From Serendipita indica DSM 11827 (lineage: Eukaryota; Basidiomycota; Agaricomycetes; Sebacinales; Serendipitaceae), in contig CAJVGD010000009.1 of NCBI GenBank assembly GCA_910890315.1, forward strand, positions 1 to 20,062: DNA of 20,062 nucleotides. The letters run 5' to 3'. Positions 1 to 9,685 of the stretch are shown here, in pieces. The position numbers were made by a program, and so were the translations under genes. Under the pieces are notes generated by a model. It did not search any database. It was not told the DNA's origin and saw only the letters and a program-made list of their open reading frames with translations. The first letter of the stretch is position 1; each line of letters opens with the position of its first letter.

Positions 1-185
1 AGAATCAGGCATGTATCATATATGAAGGGCAATTGCAGCTCCTACGAGTAGATATATCAGCCGAGGCTTGCAAACGAGCAAATACTACCAACCGTTCATC
101 AGCGCATAAGCTGAAGGTTGCGAGCTATTTGAACGAACGACAGGCCATCGTTGTGCATGGCCTCGATCTCGATGGGACGAACCAT
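1..185 (-). pseudogene. 5' end of a DUF6533-like membrane protein gene, partial and broken
   Basis: Read on the minus strand from the ATG at 185, the first codons give MVRPIEIEAMHNDGLSF, almost the same as the start of the gene at 7975 (MVRPIELEAIANDGLSF). The similarity continues through a QIA.NL.L.R stretch, a phase-1 intron at the same place (roughly 51-100), and a second exon reading like A-A-I-A-L...I-Y-D-T, the first membrane helix of the family. One base appears missing just before the intron (CGCTGATG against CGCTGGATG in the other copy) and the second exon is also out of phase, so this copy is probably dead. It runs off the left edge, so its full length is unknown. The paralogy is seen directly; the family name rests on the better preserved copy. 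Confidence 0.5.
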
Positions 186-734
186 TGGGGGCCAAGGTGA
201 CGCGGTATGGCTCCGTGCTGTCCATCTTTATCCGCCGCTTCGAGCTACCCTGGTTGTGTGGAACCGCCAGGAGTTTGAGGTTCCTTTGACATTGAATAAT
301 GCCGAGACACCTGATCACAGCTTCCGGGGCCCCGAACAGCTCAGTATGGGCTGAATTCAGTCCCTCATGATTCTTGATTGCCAAATTGGCAATGGATATG
401 AATGTCTCTCAGCGGGATCAAGAAATCTGAACAAAGTGGGTTTTCTCACGCGTCGCTGTCGAGTGGGGGTTGAGAGTTTGACGAGATTGTCTGCAACGCT
501 CTGCGGAATCTCATAATCCTTTCGAGGCAAGAGAAGAACGCCGCTTGGCTCATTTCATGGACAACAACGCGCACGCGGCGGTAATTCTCGTCCTCTTGAA
601 TCCGCCTCTCGAGCAACAGTTGGCCAGTAAGCTGAGGTAAGCTGAGGAGACGATTTATCGTTTCAGGTCCACTGAGATATAGCTACCATGGCCTGTTTGA
701 ATGTCAGTGGATGAGCGCGACTTGGCGACCTGGT
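186..734. other. No gene recognised
   Basis: This stretch lies upstream of the broken minus-strand gene at 1-185. It holds short open frames without family resemblance. A 10-base tandem duplication (GTAAGCTGAG twice) sits near 630-650. The 30-60 bases directly upstream of the ATG at 185 loosely resemble those upstream of the paralogue at 7975, so part of it may be an old promoter region. I see nothing else that I can support. Confidence 0.4.
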
Positions 735-1110
735 CCTGTATTCTCGGATTTAGAGGTTCTCCTAGGAAAGTGGCCCAAAGAACATCTTAAGAGGTTACTG
801 GAATACACACCAAAACCGAAAGTGTTATCAGTACCTAGCCTCAACAATCCAAGAGCTTACGTCCGGTTGCGGGTCCTTCAGCATCAGTTATCAACAGGTG
901 ACCCACATTTCTATATACCTCTCCAAGGCAACCTCATCTGAACCTCTACTTATCCCTATGCTCACCTTTCTTCACCTAGATTTCGAGCCTGAGAGCACAG
1001 CTCCTCTCCCGCAGACATTTCCGTCTTTAAATTGACTGCATATTGGAGGATATATCTACATGACAACGTTTGATTTCCTCAAATCCTTCTTCGTCGGTCA
1101 CTCCAAACAG
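735..1110 (+). pseudogene. Decayed leucine-rich (F-box/LRR-type) gene fragment
   Basis: Two adjacent frames on the plus strand read like the leucine-rich half of basidiomycete F-box proteins. The first (about 735-890) contains DLEVLLGKWP, HLKRLLEYTP and KVLSVPSLNNP. The second (about 897-1110) contains VTHISIYLSK, LTFLHLDFEPES, LPQTFPSL and LHIGGYI. They are joined only by a frame change near 890, and the second frame has a TGA near 1034 where a tryptophan would fit. No F-box itself is visible upstream. Open frames from 1460 to 1850 could be its far downstream part, but I cannot connect them. Assignment rests on the spacing of leucines and general style, not on a diagnostic motif, so it is tentative. 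Confidence 0.4.
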
Positions 1111-2402
1111 TCACGCGCCTCTTCAAGCATGCCTACATTACAGGCTCATCTTCGTCAATACTGCAGTATTTCATGCGTCTAGAGGCGTACGCAGTTATGC
1201 CGCGGCGAATCTCAGGGCACACCGCATTTCCGCGGCACAACTGCCACTACGAGAGGTGGAACACGCTCCGCGACCGACCGCTTTCCGTACTTTGGGTTAA
1301 GCCTGAGGTTTCAATGCTATGGATGCCACCAGAAATAATTATCTCAACGATGAACGTAGGGCAGCAGAAGGCAGCGGCTCATGCATCCTATCTAGTGAGA
1401 AGGATTAATAGTCCTCGACCTTTCATGGGATGATCTAGAGAGCGGACTCCAGTGGTCCTTTCGAAAATCAATGGAGTTTTTGGATGTCATCAGAGCCATA
1501 GATGGGCCCAAGTGCCCCGTTTTGGACAGGCATCTGGTTCGTTTTGGCCCTGGCGTCGGGCGGGGAATCTATACCCGTATGACGCCTGAGCTTGGGATAT
1601 AGAATCAACCACGTCTGTAGAAAGTATATTTTCAAAACGGTCGAATGCAACTGGTTATCCCCCAACCAAAAGCATCTTATCCCGTTCTGCGAAGATTCTA
1701 TTGGACGGCAGCTACGTCTAAACGTGAGTTTGGATACTATATACAATGGTCGGGAGATTCGCTGTGTGAGTATGGGGGTCGGCTTAGACCCGTGGGCCGG
1801 AAGGAGAGCCATAGCAGAAGGAATGTTCCTCTCCAGACGGCGTGACCACTGAAAGGCCTATTTGTCATGTGTATTTCAGCATATCATATCTTCGTGGCCA
1901 CAGCAAGGCCAGGTACGCACACCCACCGCGTTGCTTCCTTTTGAGCGACCTATACATCAGAGTCGTTTGGATCAGAGCGAGTTACTGAACTACATGAGTA
2001 CGCCGAAAACGGGTCTATAATTGGATTTATACGTGATTAGACATGGTTTGGCGCGATCCGAGTTCAATCATTGCGATGTAGTCGAGAAAGAGAGCGAAGC
2101 TACATTCGCCTCCGGAATGTGGCAGACTGAAATCTCAACGTAAAAAATCATAGAAAATAGATAAAAGCTATCTGATAGCTGTGTATCGTTATAGGAGCAA
2201 GTGTTGACACGCTTTCCTAGGAGACATGGCGTCCCACCGACTTGCAATGTGGCAGAGATCCCATGCAGAATTTAGAGTTTCAAGCACCGACGCACATCGA
2301 CACTATAAGAGGCGTGCAAGCGATTGCTAGCCTCGTCTAGCAACCCCTCTCTCCCACCGTCGTGCCAGGCGACACGCAGACGCGCCGTCGCTCCCTCTTT
2401 AG
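1111..2402. other. No confident gene; AT-rich patch and putative promoter
   Basis: Overlapping open frames on both strands at 1468-1852 have no recognisable family and may be remnants. The stretch 2140-2200 is AT-rich and contains a perfect palindrome AGCTATC-T-GATAGCT at 2166-2180. TATAAGAG near 2303 followed by a pyrimidine-rich stretch (about 2335-2400) could be the core promoter of the gene that follows. The bases CTCTTTAG directly before 2403 look like a splice acceptor, so a first exon of that gene may lie here. Confidence 0.35.
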
Positions 2403-3809
2403 GTGTATCTTATCATAAAAGTCTCAGGAAATCCTTTTCAAGCAGACGTGCCTTGGCACGAATACTTCGACTTTGGGCCAGAGGACGATGATGAGGCAGT
2501 CGTTGGAAATCACGAAGCCCAGTCACTCGTGATTACTCCCGTGGATAAAACGAACTCGTATCCGAGTATGTGTTCATTACGCACCGCCCGCACTTACTGA
2601 CAGGCTCCAGAGAAACGGCCGCACATCTTGCGGAGCGTGAAGAAAACAAGAAAAGAATTGAGTAAGAAATCTGTTATATATTCCAAACATGCAGTTAACC
2701 TCAGATGTAGGGAGATATCCCAACGGTACGATGTATACCTATCCCGCGAGGAGCCACTAACGGATAGCGAACCAGGGTTCAGTTTTTCGGAGTCGGAGCT
2801 CGATCCCCCAGAGGAGCCCAACTGGCCCACAGAAAGCGCCAAGTTGCGGCTCGACGGATGGGAGGAGGAACCAGAGGATCGCCCAGTGGTTCTCGACGAA
2901 AGGACGCTGCAGCCCGAGGTATCTCCCTCAAATTCCACTGGCTTAGATGCATCTCCTGCTAGCGGACGACTCAAAACATCCTTGGTCACGACCCGAACGC
3001 AGTATTGGGTCGTGACGCAGACATCTTGGGCGGCTCCGCCGCCAGAAGTACGTCTCTGCGTTATTGGATGTCATCAATTGACAGTTGTCTTAGGAAAACG
3101 GGCACCCCTCATTCTACTGGCAGCTCGCGAGGACAACTGGGACGAGCCAGCCCTTCGTACGTTTTCGTCTACTCTCCTGGTTCGAAATACAGCTTAATTT
3201 GCCAATAGCAATTGGAGATGATGGATACGCCTGCCCATACGCCTCACTCCGGCGTTTATCGGATCGGCTGAACGCAGCCAGCGGTCGGAAGCCTCTCCAA
3301 ACCGAATGTTACGATCGGCCCTTCTTTCCCCCAACAGATAGAGCGAGGATCAACTACGCAGCGGGGACGATCCGATGCGACTACGGGGGGTCCATTTGCG
3401 CACAAGGGAGAAGCGCGGTGGTGTCGATGAAAGAGCCATGCAGAACGAAGGTGAACAGCTGGGAGAGCTACAGCAGACACGTCATCTGCTCCCATATCGT
3501 CGACGGCCGTCCTAGCACTGGAGAGACCATCGATGATAGGATCAGTGAGTTTCTCACCGAGCCCACGAAGACTGTTTACTGATCACGTATATAGTCCATC
3601 GACTTCGCAGATCTTTGGTCGCCATTGGCGACGTTGAAGCGGCGAGCCAGCTCGACCTGACAGAGCCCAGAAAGAGAGCTGGAAAAGCGAGAAAAGGGCT
3701 AGGCGAAATGAAGGGAAAGGGAGGGAAGAGAAAATTGGCTAATGAAGATGAGTATAGTGAGGATGATGAGTATCCGCCGTCTGCCCACAAAACGTCGTCG
3801 AGCCGGTAG
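2403..3809 (+). CDS. Spliced gene of unknown function with a charged, NLS-like C-terminus
   Basis: I do not recognise this protein. Five exons, 2403-2565, 2604-2661, 2705-3156, 3209-3544 and 3595-3809, join with consistent phases (1, 2, 1, 1) through four short GT-AG introns of 38, 43, 52 and 50 bases. They give about 407 residues ending at TAG 3807-3809. The first half is acidic and rich in E, D, S and P (for example PGFSFSESELDPPEEPNW). The C-terminus has a run of K/R/G (RKRAGKARKG, KGKGGKRK) followed by an acidic patch (NEDEYSEDDEY), typical of a disordered nuclear-localisation tail. No enzyme motif, signal peptide or membrane helix is visible. The start is uncertain: the open frame begins right after an AG with GTG rather than ATG, so a short upstream exon is likely. 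The agreement of all splice phases is the main reason to believe it. Confidence 0.55.
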
Positions 3810-4361
3810 CCCGTAAACACCAGGTGTCATCTAATCCAATGTTTATCGTGCCATATATCTCTGCTCATGTCCACCTTTGTCAAGTCTTGGGTGCTTGAAA
3901 CTCCTCGTGCCGCCATCTTGCAAGATCTCTGACGCTCCATCGGAGCGTCGGGAGATCTGGTCCTGCAGTGCTCAAGGTCAGGATGTCGTATTGATCGCCC
4001 AAACGCGAATAAAGGGCTCGAGCCACAACCTCTGGGTTCCGGATCGAGACGGTAAGGTTCACGTTACATTCATTACGTCGTATTTACCACAATGACGGGG
4101 AGATGCAAATATAAAAGTCGTTCTAAAAGAGTACTATATTAATCAGTCCAGACATCGCGTTGGTTTCTCGTACGGGGACAGTGGATGATGAGGGGGGCGG
4201 TTACGACTCATTAACTCTACAACGCATTTGTCAACGCATGATACCGGTTCCTCCAGATTGAGATAACCGACCGCAACCAAGCCGTGTCTCGACGTCAATC
4301 CGGACTTCCGGAGCAGCGCTGCTTTTCCAGGAGAGAATCGGCTATAGAGCTTTACAGGGTA
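3810..4361. other. Intergenic stretch with an open minus-strand frame reaching the transposon
   Basis: The first part is probably 3' untranslated sequence of the preceding gene. A minus-strand frame at 3880-4062 is open but unrecognised. From 4357 down to 4143 the minus strand is open again, and that frame lines up across the transposon with the one at 7668-8009 (see separate entry). TATAAAAG near 4110 is TATA-like but no gene follows it on the plus strand before the transposon. Confidence 0.35.
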
Positions 4362-4386
4362 CAGAGAGTTCGGAAAACCTTGACCC
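4362..4386 (+). repeat. Left terminal inverted repeat
   Basis: It starts with CAGAGAG and continues with the 18-base block shared with the right end. TA at 4360-4361 precedes it as the target duplication. Confidence 0.85.
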
Positions 4387-4548
4387 AGCAGTGAAAATTT
4401 TCTCGACCAAGGCCAAAAAATCAGGACGCCAGTCAAATATTCAAATTTGTGTATCGAAAATTAACTTTTGTTGTAAATAGTATATTTAAATTACTTTGGA
4501 CACGCTCCGCTAGTTGGAACACCACCTTCGTCAACCTGGCCAATTTCA

Positions 4549-5665
4549 ATGCCATTTCAGCACATCAGCAAGGGGATAAAACAGCGCGCAATTTTTGTCT
4601 GAGCATCCAGACATATGTAGCGACGTTGAACGCGTCCTTGGTGTCTCACGCTCGAGTATTCAGCGCTGGAAAGAAAATTTTAACAAGTATGGAGATGTCG
4701 ACAAGCCGACCACTACACAGCGGGGAAGGCCTCGAATTCTCAACGCAGAGCAAAGAGAAGAGCTTTGCGACGTCTACATGCATCACCAGAGCTCTACCTG
4801 GACGAGATCCATGAATGGATGCAAATTGTACAAGATGTGCCAATTTCGCGCACATCTCTGTATTAAATCATTAGAGACTGTGGTTTTACATATAAGAAGC
4901 TACGTCTCAGAGCTTCACAGCGTGATGAGGACTATATAGCGCAGTGGAAGACAGAGACAGCAGAGATGTTCACAGTAGATCAGCTTGTTTCTGTCGATGA
5001 GTCAAGTAAAGATGGAAGAACTTTATATAGGCGATATGGATGGAGCCCTCGGGACGAAACCGCGCATCGTACGGTTGATTTCCCTCGTGGGGAGCGATGG
5101 AGCCTTTTGCCAGCACTGACGATTGATGGCTATATTGCCAAACGAATTGTAAACGGGAAGCATAGATGGTCTAGAGTTTCTGGACTTTATCTTGGAGGAT
5201 GTAGTGCGTATATTTCATACTGTATATGATCGCTATTGACAGACCCCTCAGCTGCCTAAAATGAATCCTTATCCCCTACCTCGAAGTGTATTCTTACTTG
5301 ATAACTGCTCAATTCATAAAATGCAACATCTGGTTGATGCTGTCACTGCTGCCGGTCAGTAATTCGAGTTCTACTACACAGCACTCAGTGGCTAATGCCC
5401 CAAAGGCTGTAAAATCAGATTCCTCCCCCCTTACGCACCAGAGCTCCATTCAATAGAAGAGAGTTTTGCTGCGGGTAAGCATTGGATGCCTTACAGCGTC
5501 TCTATATCAGACTCACGCAACCTGCTCATAGTCAAGGCGGCTCTGCGTCGGCATTTTCGCTATCTTGGAACTCTGAGCGGTGATGAGGCTCTGGAAATTG
5601 CATGTGATGTTGTCACAAAAGAGAAAGCGAAGGCGTGGTTTGCTCATTCTGGGTATTATCCTTGA
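4549..5665 (+). pseudogene. Tc1/mariner-type DDE transposase, broken
   Basis: The ATG at 4549 opens MPFQHISKG, a usual start for fungal elements of this class. A helix-turn-helix region follows (DVERVLGVSRSSIQRWKENF, about 4610-4680) with the proline/arginine-rich linker QRGRPRIL. The catalytic core shows VSVDES (first Asp, about 4990), LLDNCSIH (second Asp, about 5300) and LPPYAPELHSIEESF (Glu, about 5450); with introns removed, 34 residues separate the second Asp from the Glu, the DD34E spacing. Introns fit at about 5204-5242, 5355-5405 and 5475-5531, and the frame ends at TGA 5663-5665. At least four lesions are visible: frame changes near 4594, 4790 and 5160, and a TAA near 4864. The family assignment is firm; the exact exon borders before 5200 are not. 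Confidence 0.85.
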
Positions 5666-5724
5666 GTGGTGATGTATTGCATCGAGGTCATTACAAATAC
5701 TACCTACATTGGTTCGAATCCATA

Positions 5725-7536
5725 CTAAGGCGACTCTTTTTCCTGTTGGCGAAGCTTCATCTTCGCTTTGCAGCGGTATGACTGACTAGCTTTCACCGCC
5801 CTTTGCCATTCAGCTGGTTTAATGTTTGCGGTGTCGATAGCATGAGGGAATAATGACTTGAGCTCTTCGAGATCATCACCTGGTACAAAACCAAGCCCAT
5901 CTAGTGCAGCCATCGTTGCAGGGCTGAGGTTATGGTCAACGCCCCATGCATCAAAGTCGCCCGTGAACGGAGGAGGTTGGGACGAGCCAATTGTTGCATT
6001 TCGATTTTCACGCTTGTTTTGTGTATTTTCGACCCCACCAGGATGCGCAGACACAGGTGTAGACCTCGTCAAAAGGCCTAGAAGAGCGGTGTTCTGCATG
6101 GCTATCATTTGCATCATACTTGCCATGCTAACACCGCTCTCAAAAGACGCGCTTGGTGCTTCGTTTGATGTGATCCACTGATTGGAGCTTGTCCCCAGAG
6201 CGGTCTTCTGGGTAAAGTGATTTGAGATAGGATCCTTCAGCTCATCTGCCTCGTTACGAGCCTACAGCAGTATTAGGCCATTTATAGATATTTATCAGTA
6301 TGAATAACTTACGATCTTAGTAGCCCAAACAGTAAGGCGCATCTCATTGAGCTCCCGATGAAGATTTGTTGGAGCATGATGAAAGCAGCGAATGGTTGGA
6401 TGGCTTTTGCACATTCCAATCGTGTATCTCTCCTTCAGACGATCTTTGATGGCATTAATTTCATCATCACGATGCTCAAAATGTGTCAGAGAGAGTAGAA
6501 ATGACATGCTAATACTCACCTGGTCAAATGAAGTCGAACCCTGGACATGCACGCTGCGTTTCCCATCTTGCTGAACACTTCGTATAGAAATAGAATTGCC
6601 AACCTGAATAATATCAGAGTTTAGGCATGAACCATGGTAGTTCTCTACTTACGGTGAGAGCAGTGGCGTTGGCATCCTCTGGGCGAGTTACTTTGATGAT
6701 GACTGTATTCTCCCCTTTGTTCATTGAAACCTGTTTGCGCATACCCATGAATTCATGTCGTGACTCAACAGGAAGAGGGCGCGAATTCTTTGGTTTCACA
6801 AACACTCAGCTCATGCCTGTCAGTACGACAGTTTCAGGCGTGCATTCAAGCTCGCTAGCTATCTTTGAGATGAGTTCACCCCAAGATGTATCCTGATCCA
6901 TCACAAATGGACCAAGTGTCTGGCATGATTCGTCCTTAATTGCCCTGGCATTCTTCCCCCCTCTCCCAGACACTGATAACCTGGCGAGCTCTACGTATAT
7001 TTCGGTCTCGAAATCCGTCACCGTGTTGATTTGATCAGGCTCGGGTGTCTCGCGAGTGATATACTTTCGTTCTTTGCTTGGAGGACCAGGAAGATCATCG
7101 CCATGGCGCTTACGAGGAGGCAGCATGGCAATATCAACCTTTGCCCTGGTTTTCTAGATGATTTCATGTAATAAGAATTCGTCCAAGTGAGCCAAGATTC
7201 AGGAATACGCACTGCACCAGGGGGGCGCCCTCTGCCCCGCTTTCTGGGGGGCTCTACCTCCTCTTCCTTGAGTTCCTCTAGACTCTCTTCAGATTCTGGT
7301 ACATCAATGTGTGGTTGAATTGAGTCCACGGGAGAGATGGCCTCTGGTATGGGTAACGTCGGCCTCTCGGCTGGCAGATGGTCCTCTTCATTGCTCGCAT
7401 TTGATACTTTAAGCTTGAGCTTGATAGTACGCGTGCGTCCAAATTATTCTATGTAGATTAGCCTTGAAACCCAGGAGCTGCAGAACGTCCTACCTGAAGC
7501 GGGCAGTGGAGCACGACCAGATTTCCTCGAAGACAT
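5725..7536 (-). CDS. Transposon passenger gene with AT-hook, unknown function
   Basis: Six exons on the minus strand, 7494-7536, 7213-7406, 6653-7153, 6520-6603, 6313-6474 and 5725-6261, join with fully consistent phases and end at TAG 5725-5727, giving about 506 codons. The protein begins MSSRKSGRAPLPAS. At about residues 55-75 it has an AT-hook (PPRKRGRGRPPG), a minor-groove DNA-binding motif. The middle (about 80-250) is a compact domain I cannot name. The C-terminal part (about 330-500) has a Q/M-rich stretch and a helical, SAM-like segment around GLGFVPGDDL. One in-frame TGA at 6806-6808 interrupts exon 3; otherwise it is open. It lies wholly within the transposon, facing the transposase, so it is probably carried cargo or an accessory DNA-binding factor. 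The first intron (87 bases) is longer than the others and its acceptor was chosen by phase. Confidence 0.65.
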
Positions 7537-7640
7537 CTTTTAACCGAAAGAAAAATTCAGGAGTCAAAAGTGTAATTTTTGGGCAAGGCCAGCGACCGGT
7601 ACAAATTTTTCACGGCTGTCAACAAAAAAAAAAGGTTCGC

Positions 7641-7665
7641 GGGTCAAGGTTTTCCGAATAGCCTG
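7641..7665 (-). repeat. Right terminal inverted repeat
   Basis: The complement starts CAGGCTA and continues with the same 18-base block as the left end. TA at 7666-7667 follows as target duplication. A run of ten A lies just inside at 7623-7633. Confidence 0.85.
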
Positions 7666-7667
7666 TA

Positions 7668-8009
7668 CCGCCTTCGACTGTTCTCTGGCGAGAGTACGCA
7701 TGCGAAGCTGATGAAAGCGCCATTTCCCACATCACGCCAACGTACCTGATTCTCATTGTCATTTGCCAAATCGAACCAGTGTACCTGATTCTCTTTCATA
7801 ACCGGAGCCGACGTGCTCTCCTCTGCTTCAAACCAAGTCCGATTCCTCCCATCGATTATTTTTGCAACTGGGAGCCACAGGCGAGCAGTCTGCGGCATTG
7901 CGAGTCGGCAAGTTGGTGAGATAAAGTACTTCGAACGGAGCGATCCCTTCTTCGCATACCCTCGGGTCGGACCCATGGTTCGTCCCATCGAGCTCGAGGC
8001 TATAGCCAA
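7668..8009 (-). other. Open minus-strand frame cut by the transposon (continues at 4143-4357)
   Basis: The minus strand is open from 8009 to the transposon edge and, with the element and one TA removed, continues in the same frame from 4357 to a stop near 4143, about 180 codons in all. The join reads ENSRRRY then PVKLYSRFSPG. No family is recognised. Against it being a gene: its upstream end overlaps the start of the plus-strand gene at 7975, and two unselected open frames would align one time in three. A 13-base direct repeat (GTACCTGATTCTC at 7742-7754 and 7781-7793) lies in it. It may equally be promoter sequence of the gene at 7975. Confidence 0.25.
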
Positions 8010-9028
8010 CGACGGCCTTTCGTTTACTCAGATAGCCTACAATCTCCGGCTCATACGCTGGATGAATGGTCTGTACACATTCGCGCGTTTTGCGGCCTCC
8101 GCTAACAGGCGGATGCACTCGTAGCTGTCGCAGTCGCCCTTGTGATCTACGACACACTTCTCATTATCGGTAACGGGGTTCGCATGGATCCACAATTAAG
8201 GGGATATATCATTGACCTCATCCTCCAGATCGAGCTCTTGTGGCCAAACTGGTGAAGTATTCTCAAGCTGTTCTACTTCCTCGTGAGTCGGATCGCCAGG
8301 GATTTATCGGAATGCTCACTACCTACGCACGCAGGACCGGGCATTATGCACAACTTTGACGATGATGAGTGCTCAGCAATCTATCACAATGAACATAATG
8401 TCTGGCAGCTTGTCGGTACTTGGTATCATGTATACACTTTGCTGCGCTAATATTCCGACCAACTGTACTTTCAACCTCATAGACGTCAGTATTGCCACGT
8501 TCATCTCATTCCCCATGTGCAACTGGTTGCTTCTAGAACGTACTCGCACTCTTGTCGAGCGTGAGCGACCTATCCTGGACGCCGTGCTCGTCGCATACTT
8601 TTCCTTTCGTACACCATTGCTGGCGTCCTCATTATGACCTCACTTCAATTCCGCAACAAGATTTTCTTTTCGCCAACTATCCGCATATGCTCCGCAGCCA
8701 TTCATCCAAAGGAAATGAAGCTGATATGGATTTGCCCCATGTTTTTCGAGACGACCGTCTTCATCATTACGACAATCAGAATCTACCAGATGCGGGAACC
8801 GTCAGGAGCCTGCTTTTCATCTCACCTTTTCATCATCCTATTTCAGGATGGAGTGTACTGTTATATCTCTAATCCCTCTTCCGCACATGGAATCTCATCG
8901 CATGGAACCTCCAACCTATCTCGTTCGCCTTTGCGGGCATCTTTATCCTCTGGGTGATCATGTCTGCTCCCTACTGTAACGCCCTCGCGCCCGAGTGGCA
9001 CGGGCCAGCCAGAGTCCCCCGGAGCTAG
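7975..9028 (+). pseudogene. DUF6533-like seven-helix membrane protein, frameshifted
   Basis: The ATG at 7975 starts MVRPIELEAIANDGLSF. Exons 7975-8068, 8125-8169, 8229-8282 and 8335-8415 are all in phase 1 and lead into a long last exon from 8483. Family-like segments appear in order: RWMN-A-VAVALVIYDTLL (first helix), ELLWPNW and LKLFYFL (around 8230-8280, but in another frame), then LLLERTRTLVERERPILDAV, WICPMFFETTVFIITTIRIY, LFIILFQDGVYCYI, and a last helix ISFAFAGIFILWVIM, ending at TAG 9026-9028. Such proteins are abundant in basidiomycetes and their role is unknown. The last exon changes frame near 8597 and again near 8868, so the copy is probably a pseudogene. A broken paralogue starts at 185 on the other strand. 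The transposon sits about 310 bases upstream, where its promoter should be. Confidence 0.55.
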
Positions 9029-9033
9029 ATAGC

Positions 9034-9068
9034 TAGTTTCTTACACTCTGGTTAGTCTCTTACACTCT
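9034..9068 (+). repeat. Short direct repeat, two copies
   Basis: A 16-base unit TAGTTTCTTACACTCT at 9034-9049 recurs at 9053-9068 with one difference (TAGTCTC...). It lies just after the stop of the membrane-protein gene and before a TATA-like site. Confidence 0.6.
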
Positions 9069-9156
9069 CTAAGCGGCGCAGCATCTCCGCTTTGTCTCAC
9101 CTCCCTCTTTTGTTTCGACTTCATCCTTTCCGCGTTTCGTCTCGCGCTCTCGCGCG

Positions 9157-9165
9157 TATATAAAA
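9157..9165 (+). promoter_or_regulatory. TATA-box-like site
   Basis: TATATAAAA follows a pyrimidine-rich, GC-richer stretch (9100-9155) and stands 20 bases before the ATG at 9185. That spacing would put the transcription start at or past this ATG, so the next ATG in frame (9394) may be the real start if the site is used. Confidence 0.35.
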
Positions 9166-9184
9166 CCTCTAATAATCAATAATC

Positions 9185-9685
9185 ATGTACACAAGAAGAA
9201 TTCCAGCCATTTTCCCGTCCATTGCTCGCCTACCGAGGCCCAAGTCCCGTATTTCCCGCTCGCTCTCATTCCCTTCTTCCAATCTCACGTTACCCATCCT
9301 CGCCTCAACAAGCGCTCACGCTTTTCACTACTCTCGACTCCAACTCGATCTAATAAAAGCTGTCAACTCATTGTATATCGCCAACGATAGGAGCATGAGC
9401 TCGGAGTCGTCGACATCCCTCAAATGCACCAACGACATCCCCAGCATGCACAGACCGCACCTTTCTGGTGCCTATGATCATCTCTGGGCCTTTTCGTCTG
9501 ATACGCTCTTCAACTATGTTCATTTCCGCCGTAGACATACAAATCATACGAGAACGCGAACGCGCCGTGCTCAGTCAGGCGATTCCCGCCGTTCAATATC
9601 TTGGGATGCGACCGCAAGAGAATGGTGGAATTCTTGGACGCAAGCACGGTCTCCGTGGCGCGGTGGTGCTGGCGATGCTGTCTAA
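9185..9685 (+). CDS. Possible small gene, unrecognised
   Basis: A 166-codon frame opens at ATG 9185 after the TATA-like site. Its first 60 residues are rich in R, S, P and L with almost no acidic residues (MYTRRIPAIFPSIARLPRPK), which resembles a mitochondrial targeting peptide. I do not recognise the rest. From about 9510 another frame looks more protein-like (IQIIRERERAVLSQAI, then WDFHLGSKEED), and from about 9755 a third (IHCDGCVGWDRVVPIGLWNF, to a stop near 9870). This may therefore be a spliced or frameshifted gene reaching about 9870. Neither the family nor the exon structure can be settled by eye. Confidence 0.25.
   Translation: MYTRRIPAIFPSIARLPRPKSRISRSLSFPSSNLTLPILASTSAHAFHYSRLQLDLIKAVNSLYIANDRSMSSESSTSLKCTNDIPSMHRPHLSGAYDHLWAFSSDTLFNYVHFRRRHTNHTRTRTRRAQSGDSRRSISWDATAREWWNSWTQARSPWRGGAGDAV

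Larger units (their letters stand above)
4362..7665. mobile_element. Tc1/mariner-class DNA transposon with two genes, complete to both ends
   Basis: The left end at 4362-4386 and the right end at 7641-7665 are inverted copies, matching at 21 of 25 positions, including an uninterrupted 18-base block (TTCGGAAAACCTTGACCC and its complement). Both begin with CAG next to a TA dinucleotide (4360-4361 and 7666-7667), the target duplication expected of the Tc1/mariner superfamily. Further in, both ends share GTGAAAA followed by AT-rich and GGCC-containing sequence, which looks like subterminal transposase binding sites. Inside lie a DD34E transposase on the plus strand and a separate spliced gene on the minus strand, converging tail to tail with about 60 bases between stop codons. 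At 3.3 kb it is about twice the size of a plain Tc1 element; the extra length is the passenger gene. The transposase is broken, so this copy cannot move by itself. Confidence 0.88.

Noticed and set aside
1468-1852. Overlapping frames on both strands (minus 1468-1812, plus 1592-1852)
   Set aside because: Neither shows a family pattern or fits a splice model; at best they are remnants of the leucine-rich gene upstream.
6806-6808. In-frame TGA in the passenger gene as a recoded selenocysteine
   Set aside because: Fungi of this group are not known for selenoproteins, no supporting element was seen, and a TGG to TGA change fits a decaying transposon.
7828-8157. Minus-strand frame over the start of the membrane-protein gene
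   Set aside because: It is antisense to the first two exons of that gene, and its counterpart at the left edge is also just antisense to the conserved start.
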